This document shows positions 1 to 64,000 of a stretch of DNA of 64,000 nt, piece after piece. This stretch comes from Ostrinia nubilalis. Its lineage: Eukaryota; Arthropoda; Insecta; Lepidoptera; Crambidae. The notes under the pieces are model-generated. The model saw nothing but the letters and a program-made list of their open reading frames with translations, was not told the origin of the DNA and ran no database searches. Positions within the stretch are counted from its first letter, which is position 1; every line of letters begins with the position of its first letter. Location of the stretch: assembly GCF_963855985.1 (NCBI RefSeq), contig NC_087119.1:660001-724000 (forward strand). The letters run 5' to 3'. Position numbers and translations under genes: made by a program.

Positions 1-676
1 CAAGAAGTGGGGAATTAAGGTGTATGTCAGCACGCGATGGCCCGATTATCGTGCTTGCAATATCAAGAAATCGGGTTCTCACTACGTTTGAGATACGCCA
101 GCGTTTACAAACAGCAAGCCCAGTGAATGTCAGTGAGCACACAATAAGAAGAAGGATGGAAGAACGTAACCTGCATATTCGAAGACCAGCTCGAGGACCA
201 GAGCTTCTCCGATACCTTCGCGAAGTGCGACTTACGTTTCCTAGAGAACATGCAAATTAGACGCAAGGCTAATGGAGTAAAGTTCTATGGATCGATGATT
301 GCAGAGTCACCTTAAGAGCTCCAGACGGCCGTGGATGTGTATAGAGAAGGTGCGAAGAAGAGTTACTACGCAAACAGACAGTTTTCATAAAGAGTTTAAC
401 TCCATTAGTCTAATGTCCAATTTGCATGTTCTCTAGAAAACGTAAGGCGCACTTCGCGAAGGTATCGGAGAAGTTCTGGTCCTCGAGCTGGTCTTCGAGT
501 ATGCAGGTTACATTCTTAAGTCCTTCTTCTTATTATGTGCTCACTGACATTCACTGGGCTTGCTGTTTTTAAACGCTGGCGTATCTCAAACGTAGTGAGA
601 ACCCGATTTCTTGATATTGCAAGCACGATAATCGGGTCATCGCGTGCTGACATACACCTTAATTCCCCACTTCTTG
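1..676. repeat. palindromic Tc1-like transposon remnant
   Basis: Positions 1-283 and 391-676 are imperfect inverted copies around a ~107-bp loop. The left arm on the + strand (24-260) encodes a Tc1-type helix-turn-helix: TIRRRMEERNLHIRRPARGP and RLTFPREHAN, matching the second DNA-binding domain of Tc1/Tc3 transposases. The loop continues with VLWIDDCRVTLRAPDGR and, after a frameshift, VYREGAKKSYYANRQFS, corresponding to the first-Asp region of the DDE domain. A stop at 258-260 and the frameshift show it is inactive. The arm may continue upstream of the window, since cttcttgtg follows the right arm. Confidence 0.8.
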
Positions 677-1493
677 GTCTTCTTGTGTAAAAGGCGGTCT
701 GGTCATTGCCTTTTTAACGTGTATCTAAAGTTTGTACGTCATAAATTGAAAGTTTCAGCCATCTCCCGCTGCATACGCCCTTGACTTCTAAAACAACACT
801 ATTTAAGCAACTTGAACTGGAGTAATGGGCATTAGCCTCAAATTATGGAATCGAGAATAACCCTAAGATTAATTTAAAAATAAAAAACAAATCGCCAAAC
901 CCTTACAACATTTAATATCGAATTTAAACTTACCCGTAATCTTTACGCTCCAACAACGAAATGTGTTTCTTGAGTCAAAAAAGTTAAACAGACGCATTTT
1001 TTAATTAATCTAGGCTCTTAAATTAACAAAAACAAATGTTCTGTTAACATGTCACACGAAACTTAGGTATACAACACCTATTTGGCCTCATATCTGGGTG
1101 TTTAGGCTTGGGCCAAATTCCGTGCCGCTGAGTGTATTTTAAGGACGACTACCTTCTGGTCCAAAATGACAACTTCCCATAATTACCACTGTCCAAAATC
1201 GTCCATTCCCAAAACTTTTACTCCCAAAATGTAACGTTATAGTCTTTCGGCCTATAGATTTGTAAAAACCAAATTCTCAGTGTCACTGTCATCTTTGTAC
1301 TTTTTGTCTTGTTGTTTAGTAAACATAAGCTCGTAGATATTATATTTCTGATGATCTCGCATCTCTCTATATTTTATTCGAACGCTCAAATACAGTCCAC
1401 ACATCGTTCATAACACTCCCTATAATCTATACTGGTCATCACAACAATCGGCCCACCTACGTTTTACAGGAAAACTCGTTTCTACTGATACAA
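677..1493. other. intron, no recognised feature
   Basis: AT-rich intronic sequence upstream of the first recognised exon. No coding segment with splice sites, RNA gene or clear repeat was seen. Confidence 0.6.
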
Positions 1494-1592
1494 TCATGGT
1501 GCCCCAACAATATTGGTGTTATTTGAAAGCCCAATGAATATCCTCAAAGAAAAACACATTTAATTTCTTAATAAACGATTAACTTAGACGCG
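1494..1592 (-). repeat. dispersed repeat, copy 1 of 2
   Basis: The reverse complement (cgtttattaagaaatta..., then ttgggctttcaaataacacc) matches 30048-30140 at about 85% by eye. Class unknown. Confidence 0.65.
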
Positions 1593-1809
1593 ATATACAA
1601 TAAATGTGACTTGAAAAAAGACCTCACTTTGGGCTCATCTCTGGGATCAATTTTTATGGTTATAAAACCAACTAATGATCTCACGTGTCCTCTTTAACAG
1701 ATGGATAGCGATTAATCCCAACTTAACAGTTTTGAATCGGTTACGGTTTCGGGTATATTTTTATTTCCGAAACTTTCGGTTACGGTTCATCCATAACATC
1801 CCTGGCTGA

Positions 1810-54276
<52,467 letters not shown>

Positions 54277-54304
54277 GTAAGTTTAAAAAAATATCCATAG
54301 CAAT

Positions 54305-54385
54305 GCAGGCGTTTGACTGCAATCGCACCTGGTGTTTGGAGAGATGCAGTCTATGATGGCCCTGTAAGTGCATTCAGGCCTTAAA
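54305..54385 (+). repeat. dispersed lepidopteran repeat, copy 3 (diverged)
   Basis: gactgcaatcgcacctggtg, gatgcagtctatgatgg, ccctgtaagtgcattcaggc; related to the copies at 4500 and 38850. Confidence 0.7.
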
Positions 54386-54734
54386 ATTTCCCGGATTATA
54401 GTGTTCGGGAAAGAGCGAATTCCAGACCCTAGCTGTTCGCGTCATAAGAGTTGCGGCCTGGTTGAGAACTAACGCTTCTCTGACGATGTAGTCTTTGCAG
54501 CGTGGGTGAAGGTGCTAGCAGGTTCATAGGTTCCTCGACATCGAGGCGAGACGACTGACGACGACAGCGCAGAAACTATTGTTGGAACTCAGGCTTCTTT
54601 GACAGCTGTGGCCGTTGAAGGAACCAGCAGATTCTCCAGTAGGTCAACGAGCAACTCAGACAATGAAACTAAAAGCATTCTTCAATAGTTATAGTCCTTA
54701 GAACACGAAATTAAGGTTAAGAGATATTCTTCAG

Positions 54735-54770
54735 CATCGCGGGATGCCACGTCAGCGGGCGACAAAAACG
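54735..54770 (+). CDS. fry: candidate 36-nt microexon of furry
   Basis: Bounded by atattcttcag (AG at 54733-54734) and a strong donor GTAAGA at 54771. It is 36 nt, GC-rich in an AT-rich intron. Entering in phase 1 from exon 21 it reads GCA-TCG..., peptide ASRDATSAGDKN, and leaves in phase 1, so the frame is kept. The position falls where Furry proteins vary, after the GPLP motif. The evidence is only splice sites, composition and phase; I cannot confirm it by homology. Confidence 0.4.
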
Positions 54771-57700
54771 GTAAGATTTATTTTATTTATTTATTTAAGG
54801 TAAAGATAAGACATCCCAAATATTTGAGTAACAGTTAACCATCATCGTTGGTGGTTTTTTAAACATGCATCTACCAAACATTCAAAGCGTAAAAAACTGG
54901 AATTGACTTGTATCGCGCAAAACACTGAAGAAAAAGAACTAAGCGTATCTATTGAATTAGTCGCTTCTGGTCGACTGGATTAGTCGCCCAGCGGCGACAA
55001 ACGATGTTATGTTGCCGGCATTGACACCGCGAAAATAATTTAAATAATTTTGACGTAAATGAAATTGTCGCCGGGTTGCCGTGTGATAAGCTCTACGTTA
55101 GAGTGAAAAAAAAAAAGATGGGAACGGTATTCCGTGTGATGTGTCAGAACGGGGGCTTTTACAGTAAACCGTTCTGGCTCAGACTTCAAACCTTGTTTGA
55201 TCAACCACTTGGTATAAGGTAAGTATGCAGTACACATGTATTGTTATTGTCATAGGTACTGTACGAGATACGTTCCAAAAATTTTTGATTTCCATGCGCC
55301 AAAAATATTTGTTTACAAAGTAGTAAATAACACGGGCGTATGTATTAACCACAGCTTAGAATAACTCGTTTCTTTTTAAAAGGTAGTTGGCGCAACTTAA
55401 TTTCATGTTTAGTTTGCGTCTGACACGCGTATACGTGGGGAGCTTTTACGCCTTTTACACAACAAAAGTACAAGAAAATATTTTATTTTCTTATAATGTT
55501 GCATGTTCTTGAAACTTACATATTTAGGATCTACTCAAAACTTGTCAGTCAGACATTGATAGTAGTTTATTGCGTGAAATATTTTATTGTAGCATGCGAT
55601 GCGTAGCGATATCGTATTTAGTTCGCGTCATGTCCCTTTCGATGTTATCAAATTACAATATTCTAATAATTTTACTTACTTACAAAGCGTGTAAATAACT
55701 TGTGTGTAAAGTCTTGAAATTATGATATTGATGGTAACGTAATTATTGAGACCAAAATTTTTCAAACGTCATCGAAGGTTTGGTCCTGCATTATTCATTC
55801 CTCAGCACCTGACTTACCAAAGAGCCCTTCTTATAAATGAGCCGAGGCTTGCGCAGAATGGTTACAAATTCCGTCAACAATTATAAAGCATTTTCCAGGG
55901 GAAGCGCAAATTGTGGTCTGCGCCAAACAAAGTGTCTGCGCCCGCCGCGGAGCCCGACTAAGTTTCTTTATCAAATCTTATACACTCAGAAAACTTATCC
56001 TTAAAGGTTAACAACACAAGCTATGATAACAATTAAATTGGATGTAAACAAAGTAGAATAATTTTCCTCGGATGGTTCGTTTGGTATAACAAGATTTATT
56101 ATAGAAGAGACGTTATTATAACATCACAGTGCACAGCGTTTTAGAGGTTTCTTTGATCAACAAAGGCTAGACACAGGATGTTGTCTGCGTTATTGCGAGA
56201 AGGAAAAATACGGGGCCTGAACAAATTTCTTCTTTCAGAAAAATGAAAGATAGAGGCGATGTAATTTCGCCAGAAACTGATGACAACTAAAATCATAATT
56301 GATGTTGTAGATTTTCAGAAATCAAACACCTGGGGATTGTTATGTTTGTTATAGATTTAGTTTAGATAAACCATGTTTATGAAATCTTTACGCAATTGTA
56401 ACTTGTTGATTAAATATTTGTTGACTAAATAATCCATCAAGTAGGTATTTTTTATAGTTAAAGTTTCTTATAGTTTTATCAATATTAACTTCTAATATGC
56501 AAATATTATCTGATTGATGTTCATTTATTAATTGAAATCATACGAACTTGAAAGATCAGTGTGATTAATTTGTATTTGAATTAAGTTTCTTCGACAAGAT
56601 ATAAAGGGCCTGGCCCGGCCTAAACTACAGCCTGCGCCCATAGAAATAGTTAATCCTCTTATACTAATAATTATTATTACAGTAACATCGAAATATACTG
56701 AATTACGAGTTATAACGTTGCCTCGTGTACACTACTGCCACGTAAATAACAATAATGGGTGTATGTAGTGTAATAATAATGAATAAGTTTGTTCCGTTCA
56801 TTTGTTATTACTCATATTGTTCCACCGAGCGCTGCAGGAAGTTCCACGAATTCATTACGTGTCCGCATCAGAATATGTTATTTTAGTAAATATTTCAACG
56901 TTACTCCTCCAAATAATTGTTCGGAAATACATTCCCGTCTACTAAAATAATTAATGTTTAATGCCTACCATATTATTGTGTTCATTTATCGAAGGACTAC
57001 TTAACTAACAAGGTTGTATTTTTTGAGCGTAATGAGTGTAATAGCCAGTTCTTTGGCACGCTAGTGTAACCCACAAATAACCTTACTGCGAGTTGAGAAC
57101 TGATAATACATTTGAACCGATTAAGCGAAAAAGACAACGATGACTATCGCACGAGCCTTCCTCCTTGTCCGTAGCTTAGAAACTATAACAATAATTTATA
57201 AAAACCTTATTTTTTATTTCCATATCGACGAATCCAAAATAAATTAGCCAAATAATACGAGATCCCTGTTTTGCACGTTCATGCGTATTTGCCTAATTGT
57301 CTACATGGAAATCGTACTAATCGTAGATTCTCTAAATTGAAAATACCGTAGCAAATGTTGCCAATTAATCCGTAAAATTGGAATGCTTCATTTGTTTTGT
57401 TCGTGAAATCTGACCCATTGTTACCATAAACATTTTTACAATCGGCGAGGCTTCTGGAAGTTACGTTGATTAATGAAGTGCGTTGAGACCGATCGTCAAT
57501 GAAGATTTGTATTCTGGAATAAGTCGACGACAAAATCCATCCATTGTCTGCTCCTCGTTTTACAAGGCTTTATTTCAGGATGCCCCAACCACGATAATTA
57601 GTGTGTCGTCAGGCGCTTTTTTATAATATTTACGTACGACCCGTGAAGCCCCTGCATGTAAAGGCCCGGAAAGGCCCTTGACACATCTCATTATTCCTTA

Positions 57701-60700
57701 TCTCAGATGGCGCGGTGTCGCCGTCGTTAGCGCTGGCGGGCGCGGAATCATTTGACGTTCAATAATAGACGGCTCGCTGCCCGCACACATCAATGTAACC
57801 CTATAACACTACCTGTATTATAGGGTTCGAGTTCATTCATTCAAAGAAGGAGTACCTTGAGCTGTCTTGTTGGTGGTTGATGCGTCAAAGATGTTTCCAT
57901 GACTTACTTATTAAAAGAAAAGTAAATGCATTACCTGGCCTATTTTAAACTCTTAATCCAATATAAGCAAGTATTCTTAATAACACACCAAATATTATTC
58001 AGTCGAGAGCGCCAAAACCGCCTAGTCCGTTATAACAAAAATTTTAGAAACGTCTTTAGAAATAACATACAATAACCACCAAGCAAAGAAAGCAGACAAA
58101 ACAATACGTCGGCGAAGCATTGTATTGGTGCGCGAAATTAAATTCTTCTTCTAGACGATTTCTCGCTGCAATGGGTCGTGGCCATTATGTGGAAATGGAC
58201 ACACGACGACTTATATCAATTCTGGAGTCCTCACAATAACTTTAAAATTACTTATTTCAAATTTAGTTTAGCATTAAATCCGAACACCATCATCATAAAA
58301 ACAAAATGTGTATCTGAAATAAACACAAAAAAACATGAAACTGAATTGCACTGAAAAATATCAGATCGGAATTGGTTATTCACAAAGGGAAAACCAATAA
58401 ATTCTAGCTTTGGATATTTTACCCCACGTTGTAGTAAAAAAACTGATATCCAGGTAGTTTTATTTTGTGGTTGTGTATAAGTAAACACCGGATCAAAACA
58501 GAGCGGTGTGGTCAGCGGCGGGTTTCATTTCTCGCTCCATAAAATGCAAAAGCGGTGGCGAGTCCGGCACCCCACAGCGAGTCGCGGACGCTGCTGACGA
58601 GGGTGGCCCTGGTTTAATATTGTTCCCGTTTGTTGCCACTGCCTAACCGCCTAATTTGGTATTCAAAATCATCTAATTACGTCCTTTCGAATGAACTTCA
58701 GGTGCAATGTTTGCTCGCCTGCATCAATTAAAGCCTATTGCGCCGGGCGGGCGTGACGGCGGTTTTTATTCTATTTGCTGTCGCGCCGGGTAGCCGCCGT
58801 GGGGTGCGCCGGCGGGCGCTGCCAAAACTAATGAAACCGCTTCAATGTCAATCAAATTACCATAACGTATTGCATCTGATTGAAGAGCGAATCTATGCTT
58901 GTTCTACGTATAGGCACTTTGACATGTGCTTTATATCTATGAAAATTATTGTACATCACCATAATATAAAAAATGCTTTATACTCATAATAATTTTTAAA
59001 ATAATTTCGTAAAAGTTACATTTTAAAGTACCCAAGAAACTGGGTCTCGTATTTTACTGATAAAATATTCTATTTATAAGTAGTCCAAGCATCAATGAAG
59101 TCTGCCGAACTTCGACGTCGGTGTCGCTTACGGCTCGTTAAATTATCATCGCAACAACTTTTATGTAATAAATTTAATAAATCTGTTACCCTAATTAGAC
59201 GTGAAGTATAATTACCTTCGTATTCGTACATGGCATTTCCGTCGCCGTCTAGATTTTGAACCTCCATAAAAACAATTTAACTCTACCGCGAAATCAATAA
59301 ATTACATGCTTCAGGATACAGAACAGTGTATTTCGGACTATCAAATAAGCTTGTTTGGCTCTTATTGCAAAAATCGACTTGTACTTTGACAATTTCTTGA
59401 GAAAAGCCTCTAAGCTCGCGCTTCAGTAGCTTACTGGCTGTAGTCGCCAGATGTAAATGTTTGCGCGGCAGATGCCTCTCCGAGATAAATACCTGTCGAG
59501 CGGAAGTTACCAATAATGCTGAAATAATTGTGTTTCTGTAGAATAACATTTGTTGAAATTGTGTCACATTTATATACGATTGGTAATATAATGTTTTAGA
59601 ACATCTTAACAAGCTGTTCGGAAATTATAGATAGAAAATACGAGTAATTTCTACCACATGTATGAATGAGTCGCAGTCTCCTAAATCCTACTAAGATATA
59701 AATGTAAAATATGGCCAAATCCCCCTTCTGTTTCGGACATCAAACGCGCCTTATTGGGTTCAACCCCATCGACGTAGCCTCAGGTATGTGATCATTTAAT
59801 GCGTAGTACTTCAGCGACGCTCCCTAGCCGGGGGATGACTCATGCGTCGCATGCACCGCGCTCGAGCTTAGCGAAATCTATAACTTGAGTTGATATATGC
59901 TGTATTTTGATTGCGTAATATTGCGCGTTGCTGGTTGCCGAAACGAATGCAAAGAAGTGACTCATACGTATGATTGTGTCTGGCTCTTTTTAAGTTTCAT
60001 ACACTTCAGCGCAGCGGTGATAATGCCTGTGGTTTTCTAGACCACGCATCGATTATAGTTATAGAATGAAAATATTTTTTACCAATTATTTGCCTTTGGC
60101 ACACGAGTTGCCCTATGAATATAAAAGAGTTCAAGTTTATTTTGGAAAGATACCTTTTCTTTTCAGCTTTTGTTTATAAACTTTCTCATCCGAACTCCGA
60201 AATTGCCAGAAAAAGGATATCAACTACTGAAAGAGATTTCGATTCATATAATGATGTAATTTTGGTGTTATAAACGATGGCGTGTGTGAGTTGCGATCAC
60301 GATACTTTTGTGTAAAACTTCTCCGCTTGTCCGCTCCGCACTGACCCCTGTCGCGGACAAAGGTTGTAAAGTGAGTTGTCAAACTGTACAGACTAATGGA
60401 CATATCCTTTGCCCTTTTACTCCTTTCCCGTTTTTTCATCCATATCGCGAATTGCGTACAGCTCTGAACACGTCCTCCAGAGTTGAAATTTCAGTTTAAA
60501 CGGAAGTTAACTAGAAACAAATTACTGTTTGTGACTAGAATTCATGTTTTCGATTTGGAGTAAAAAAAACTGCCATGAGATTTTTCACGAGTTAGATAGA
60601 TTCAGTAAAACGATGTTGAAAACTGAAATTAATTTCAAACGAACCCTGTATGAGCCTTGCTGATCGATTTTATGGTTTCGGATTGCTTTTGCAATTATCA

Positions 60701-62236
60701 AAACACATGACTGAAATTAAGTTTCATTAAGATTTGAAATGAATAAATCCTCTATTGCCTCAACGAGCTTGCGACCGTCAGTCACCCGTATGCTCGCACG
60801 ACGCCATGACAACGATGTGTACGCATCACCGCCCACGCGCCCGCCACGCGAGGCATCCGGCTCTCGGAGAACCACGAACATTTTGTCATGGAACTTTTAT
60901 AATTTTAACTTTGATCTTAAACAAACCTTTCTTACCTCCAAATATTGTATTACACGTGTCACACAATCGAAATTACATAATTACCGAAAATTCACATACG
61001 GAAAGTACGAGTAAAAACCAAAGTGGGTGCAAATGTAAGCTATAAACATTTGAAATGAAAAGCAATAACATGTCATATTAAAGTTGATCCTTGAGAAAAT
61101 AGGCCAGAGTGGCTGTTTGTGCAAAAGTTTCGACGTTTTCAAAGCTAAGAAATGTGGCATCCTTTAACGCTATCGAATGTTATTATAGTTAGCCCAAAAT
61201 ATTTTATGAAAGTTCCAATTACCATTTGAGTGGACGAATTTCGTGTGCAGAAATACCAAGCTAATCGTAAACGATCTAGATGCTAGTATTAATTTCTGAT
61301 TGGCATCAGCATACAGTGGCGAGTAAACTGAGCCAAGCTAGCAACATTCCTTTGAGAGCGGGTGTATTTCACTTTGAGTTCCGGTTCGAGGAATATACAG
61401 GTTGGTGTTTTTTTATATCCACCACGAACGAACGTGTCCAAAGCCGACGAATCCTCTCCCCTCACGCTTTGAATGGTTTGTTGATGTATGAAATGTCAAA
61501 GTCGATTACGTACCCAACGTGATATTATGATCAATGAATGCGACGTAAAACGGTTTTGAAATTATTGATAAGCATTTTCAAGTTAGAAAATGACTTAAGC
61601 GTTGTAATCTCTTACTTTGACGAAATATCGGGAAAATAAGCCAACAATATGAAACATGCCGACTGTTGCCGCAACACGTAATAAATCCGACCCCCACACG
61701 CTACGGATAAGTGTGGGGAAACATTGCCGTTGAGAGTTTATTATTTGTACATCTTGTTTAAATATTTCGCCAATAGACGTAATTGTAGTAGCTAACCTGA
61801 AAAGCTAAACAGACCGCCAAGAATCATCCTGAAGAACCCATAACCTGGCTGTGTTATGTCGGCATACGTCGCAGTCTTAATACATTGACCCTTCTATTTT
61901 TACATGATTTTGGTTTGCCTCTGGTGTCAACAGGTCGCACCGCAACAAGCCCCTCTACCCAGCATTTTAATGAGCTCCTGATTAATTAACCTACCACCAA
62001 ACCAAATTACGGCAAACAGTCCTTAACTAGAACGTTGCTTATTTGGTATTCAAGATTAATTGTTGTGGAAGATTTTGTTTAGCTTTCAGATGTTTTAAAT
62101 AAAGCGTAAGTAGGTACCTGTTATTAAATCCTGATAGCCCAATTCTAATATTTACAAGCATAGCCAATATCATATATCTTTCTTTTGTAATCTATTTTTC
62201 ATTTTCCTTTGATACGCCGCTGAACATGCGGTTTCA
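54771..62236. other. intron downstream of exon 21, no gene recognised
   Basis: No segment matching the next conserved Furry block was found. GC-rich, repeat-free patches stand out at about 57570-57830 and 58500-58860, the latter with TAATTA-type sites (atctaattacgtc). These could be enhancers or an unrecognised exon of another gene; I favour enhancers weakly. Confidence 0.45.
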
Positions 62237-62423
62237 ATGAGGGTTTTCGCGATTGAAAAATCCGCCAGATGGCAATACGTAGACGGGAGGTCAAAATGCT
62301 GCATGATTGGTTATTTTTTACATGACATTGACAGATATGTCAAAATCCACCAATCATGCAGCATTTGGACCTCCCGTCTACGTATTGCCATCTGGCGGAT
62401 TTTTCAATCGCGAAAACCCTCAT
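62237..62423. mobile_element. MITE, family J copy 2 (full)
   Basis: Long perfect inverted ends (atgagggttttcgcgattga, aaaatccgccagatggcaat, acgtagacgggaggtc), 187 bp. A full-length reference for the 146-bp copy at 20884. Confidence 0.88.
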
Positions 62424-64000
62424 TCCCCGGCATGGTAACTTTATAACGGTTTTGTCCATCATTCTGACATCTGTCTCGAATGTTTAATAAGTATAAAATA
62501 GGCCTATTGTATTAAAACTTTTATCATCTGTTGTTTTCCATTCTAATGCGAGTCTAATTTGCTCTTGAACATCGGTTTTTAATGCGATTGAGACCGCGAA
62601 TCTCCCCTGAGTGGGCACAAAGTTTTATTAACTTCTAATTCAAATTCAAATATTCAAATCTCGTTCGCGAGACAAACCTCATAAACCCGCGCAGATACTT
62701 CTAGAATTTTTAAACGGTTGACCTTGAAGTTTTCTTCTGTCACCTTTACCTTACCTATTAATAAATATGCCTGTAGTGCCTTAGGCTTGTTATGCAACTT
62801 TGCGCTTGAAACTAGATTCGAAGTATTCCAAGGTTGTGATGAGTTCAATATTTCAACTTAGTACCCAATAAAATTTTGCCCCTTCGTTTATTAAGATGAT
62901 GACAGCGAGGTGACGCTCTCATACAACAATAGACTCACCGTAGTTTTTTCCACAACAGGACGCGAGTGTTCCAAAAAAGGCACCATATATTTAGCCTGCA
63001 GTCCTGACTTGTTGCGTTTTTCGTGTTGTGTCACGTCTGTTCGAATAGCATGACGACAAGAGGGCTGTTACAGCCCTCGTTTAGTGCAATGTCAATGTCA
63101 CTCGGCCACTGTTCGATCGTACTACCTTCCTCTCCATTCAAGTGTGTACTCAATAGTGGGAACATTATACGGGTGTCAACCACACTTTGATGGCTCTATT
63201 TTAGAACCGTATTTTTTTATAATAAAACTATACTTATTGCCAAATATTGGACGAGATTGTGTTTTCTGTACCGTGAATGTTGTTGGGTAACAGGCACTAA
63301 TTAATAATTGTTATTGTGCAGGCAAGCCTCGCGCCGCGCCCGGCCGGGGCAATGCGGGGCCCCAATGCGGGGCAATTTTCGCATAGTTGGACCATCTTCG
63401 CATACCTTCCGACATAATTTAGCCCTTCATTCAAAGTTCCGTTGTTCCAACGATAATAATTACGATTCCTGCTAGCTCCACTGTTTGTTTAATCTCTAGT
63501 CCATTATTAACTACTAGCCAACAGCAATATCCAAACACGAGTATATTGAAGCGTTCGTAGTTTTAACGTTGCCGTAACAAACTAACCGAATAACGAATAT
63601 GATACTCTTGTGTTTACGCATACAAAAGGGTTGTTGTGTTATTATTTTAGAACAGCTCTTTTTATTGTAAACATTTTCATATTCAACTTATTGAGTTACA
63701 AGTGGTAGTGTTCATATTTGCCAAAAAAAAATTCCTATGTTATATTATCGGGTAATTACTAAGGGGACTCAAAATATGTTGATGATAACCCTCTTAGGGA
63801 AATGCGTGTAGGTAAGTGGCAGTGTGTACGATGCTCGTTCGTTTGCGCTGTTCGTGATTTATTTGCGTCGCGCTGAAACCACTCAACCCGTACGGCTGAA
63901 GAGCCGCGGCGTTAACTGGCCGGGGAGGGACGGGACACAATAATACGCTTGATATTTGCTTTATCATTCTCGCAAATTGCCACTTACCTATGAAGTTTGC
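62424..64000. other. intron, no recognised feature
   Basis: A GC-rich, acceptor-preceded segment at 63322-63390 was examined and rejected as an exon. No other feature. Confidence 0.5.

Noticed and set aside
63322..63410. GC-rich segment after ttgttattgtgcag, as a possible next furry exon
   Set aside because: Entering in phase 1 it reads KPRAAPGRGNAGPQCGAIFA then a stop, with no GT donor before it and no similarity to the expected Furry block.

Overview
The window is insect genomic DNA, most likely from a moth or butterfly (Lepidoptera). This is inferred from AT-rich introns, GC3-rich exons and a dense mix of RTE-type LINE tails, tRNA-derived SINEs and short palindromic DNA transposons typical of that order. 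No bacterial-style genes, operons, rRNA, genuine tRNA or CRISPR were seen.

One protein-coding gene dominates: the homolog of furry (fry; human FRY/FRYL), a very large HEAT/ARM-like scaffold that works with NDR-family kinases (Tricornered/Warts) and Mob proteins in cell polarity, wing-hair and dendrite patterning. It lies on the + strand and is partial at both ends. I resolved 21 coding exons from 1842 to 54276. All junctions are GT/AG and phase-compatible, giving about 1,190 codons: the N-terminal to central part of a protein of roughly 3,000 residues. One 123-nt exon (15386-15508) looks like an in-frame cassette. A 36-nt in-frame candidate microexon sits at 54735-54770.

Layout: 1-1841 is intron with a palindromic Tc1-like remnant. 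1842-25336 holds 20 exons with introns of 0.2-4 kb, packed with transposon remnants often within tens of bases of splice sites. 25337-54115 is a single 28.8-kb intron containing two piggyBac-like elements flanked by TTAA, a hAT element with an 8-bp target duplication, two SINEs, a 1.34-kb foldback and a perfect 93-bp inverted repeat. 54116-54276 is the next exon, and the remaining ~9.7 kb is intron with no further convincing large exon.

I found no new multi-gene system. The points worth checking are the cassette and microexon, a splice acceptor that appears to lie inside a LINE fragment, inverted RTE copies flanking exons 2-3, and the unusually many hairpin-forming elements.
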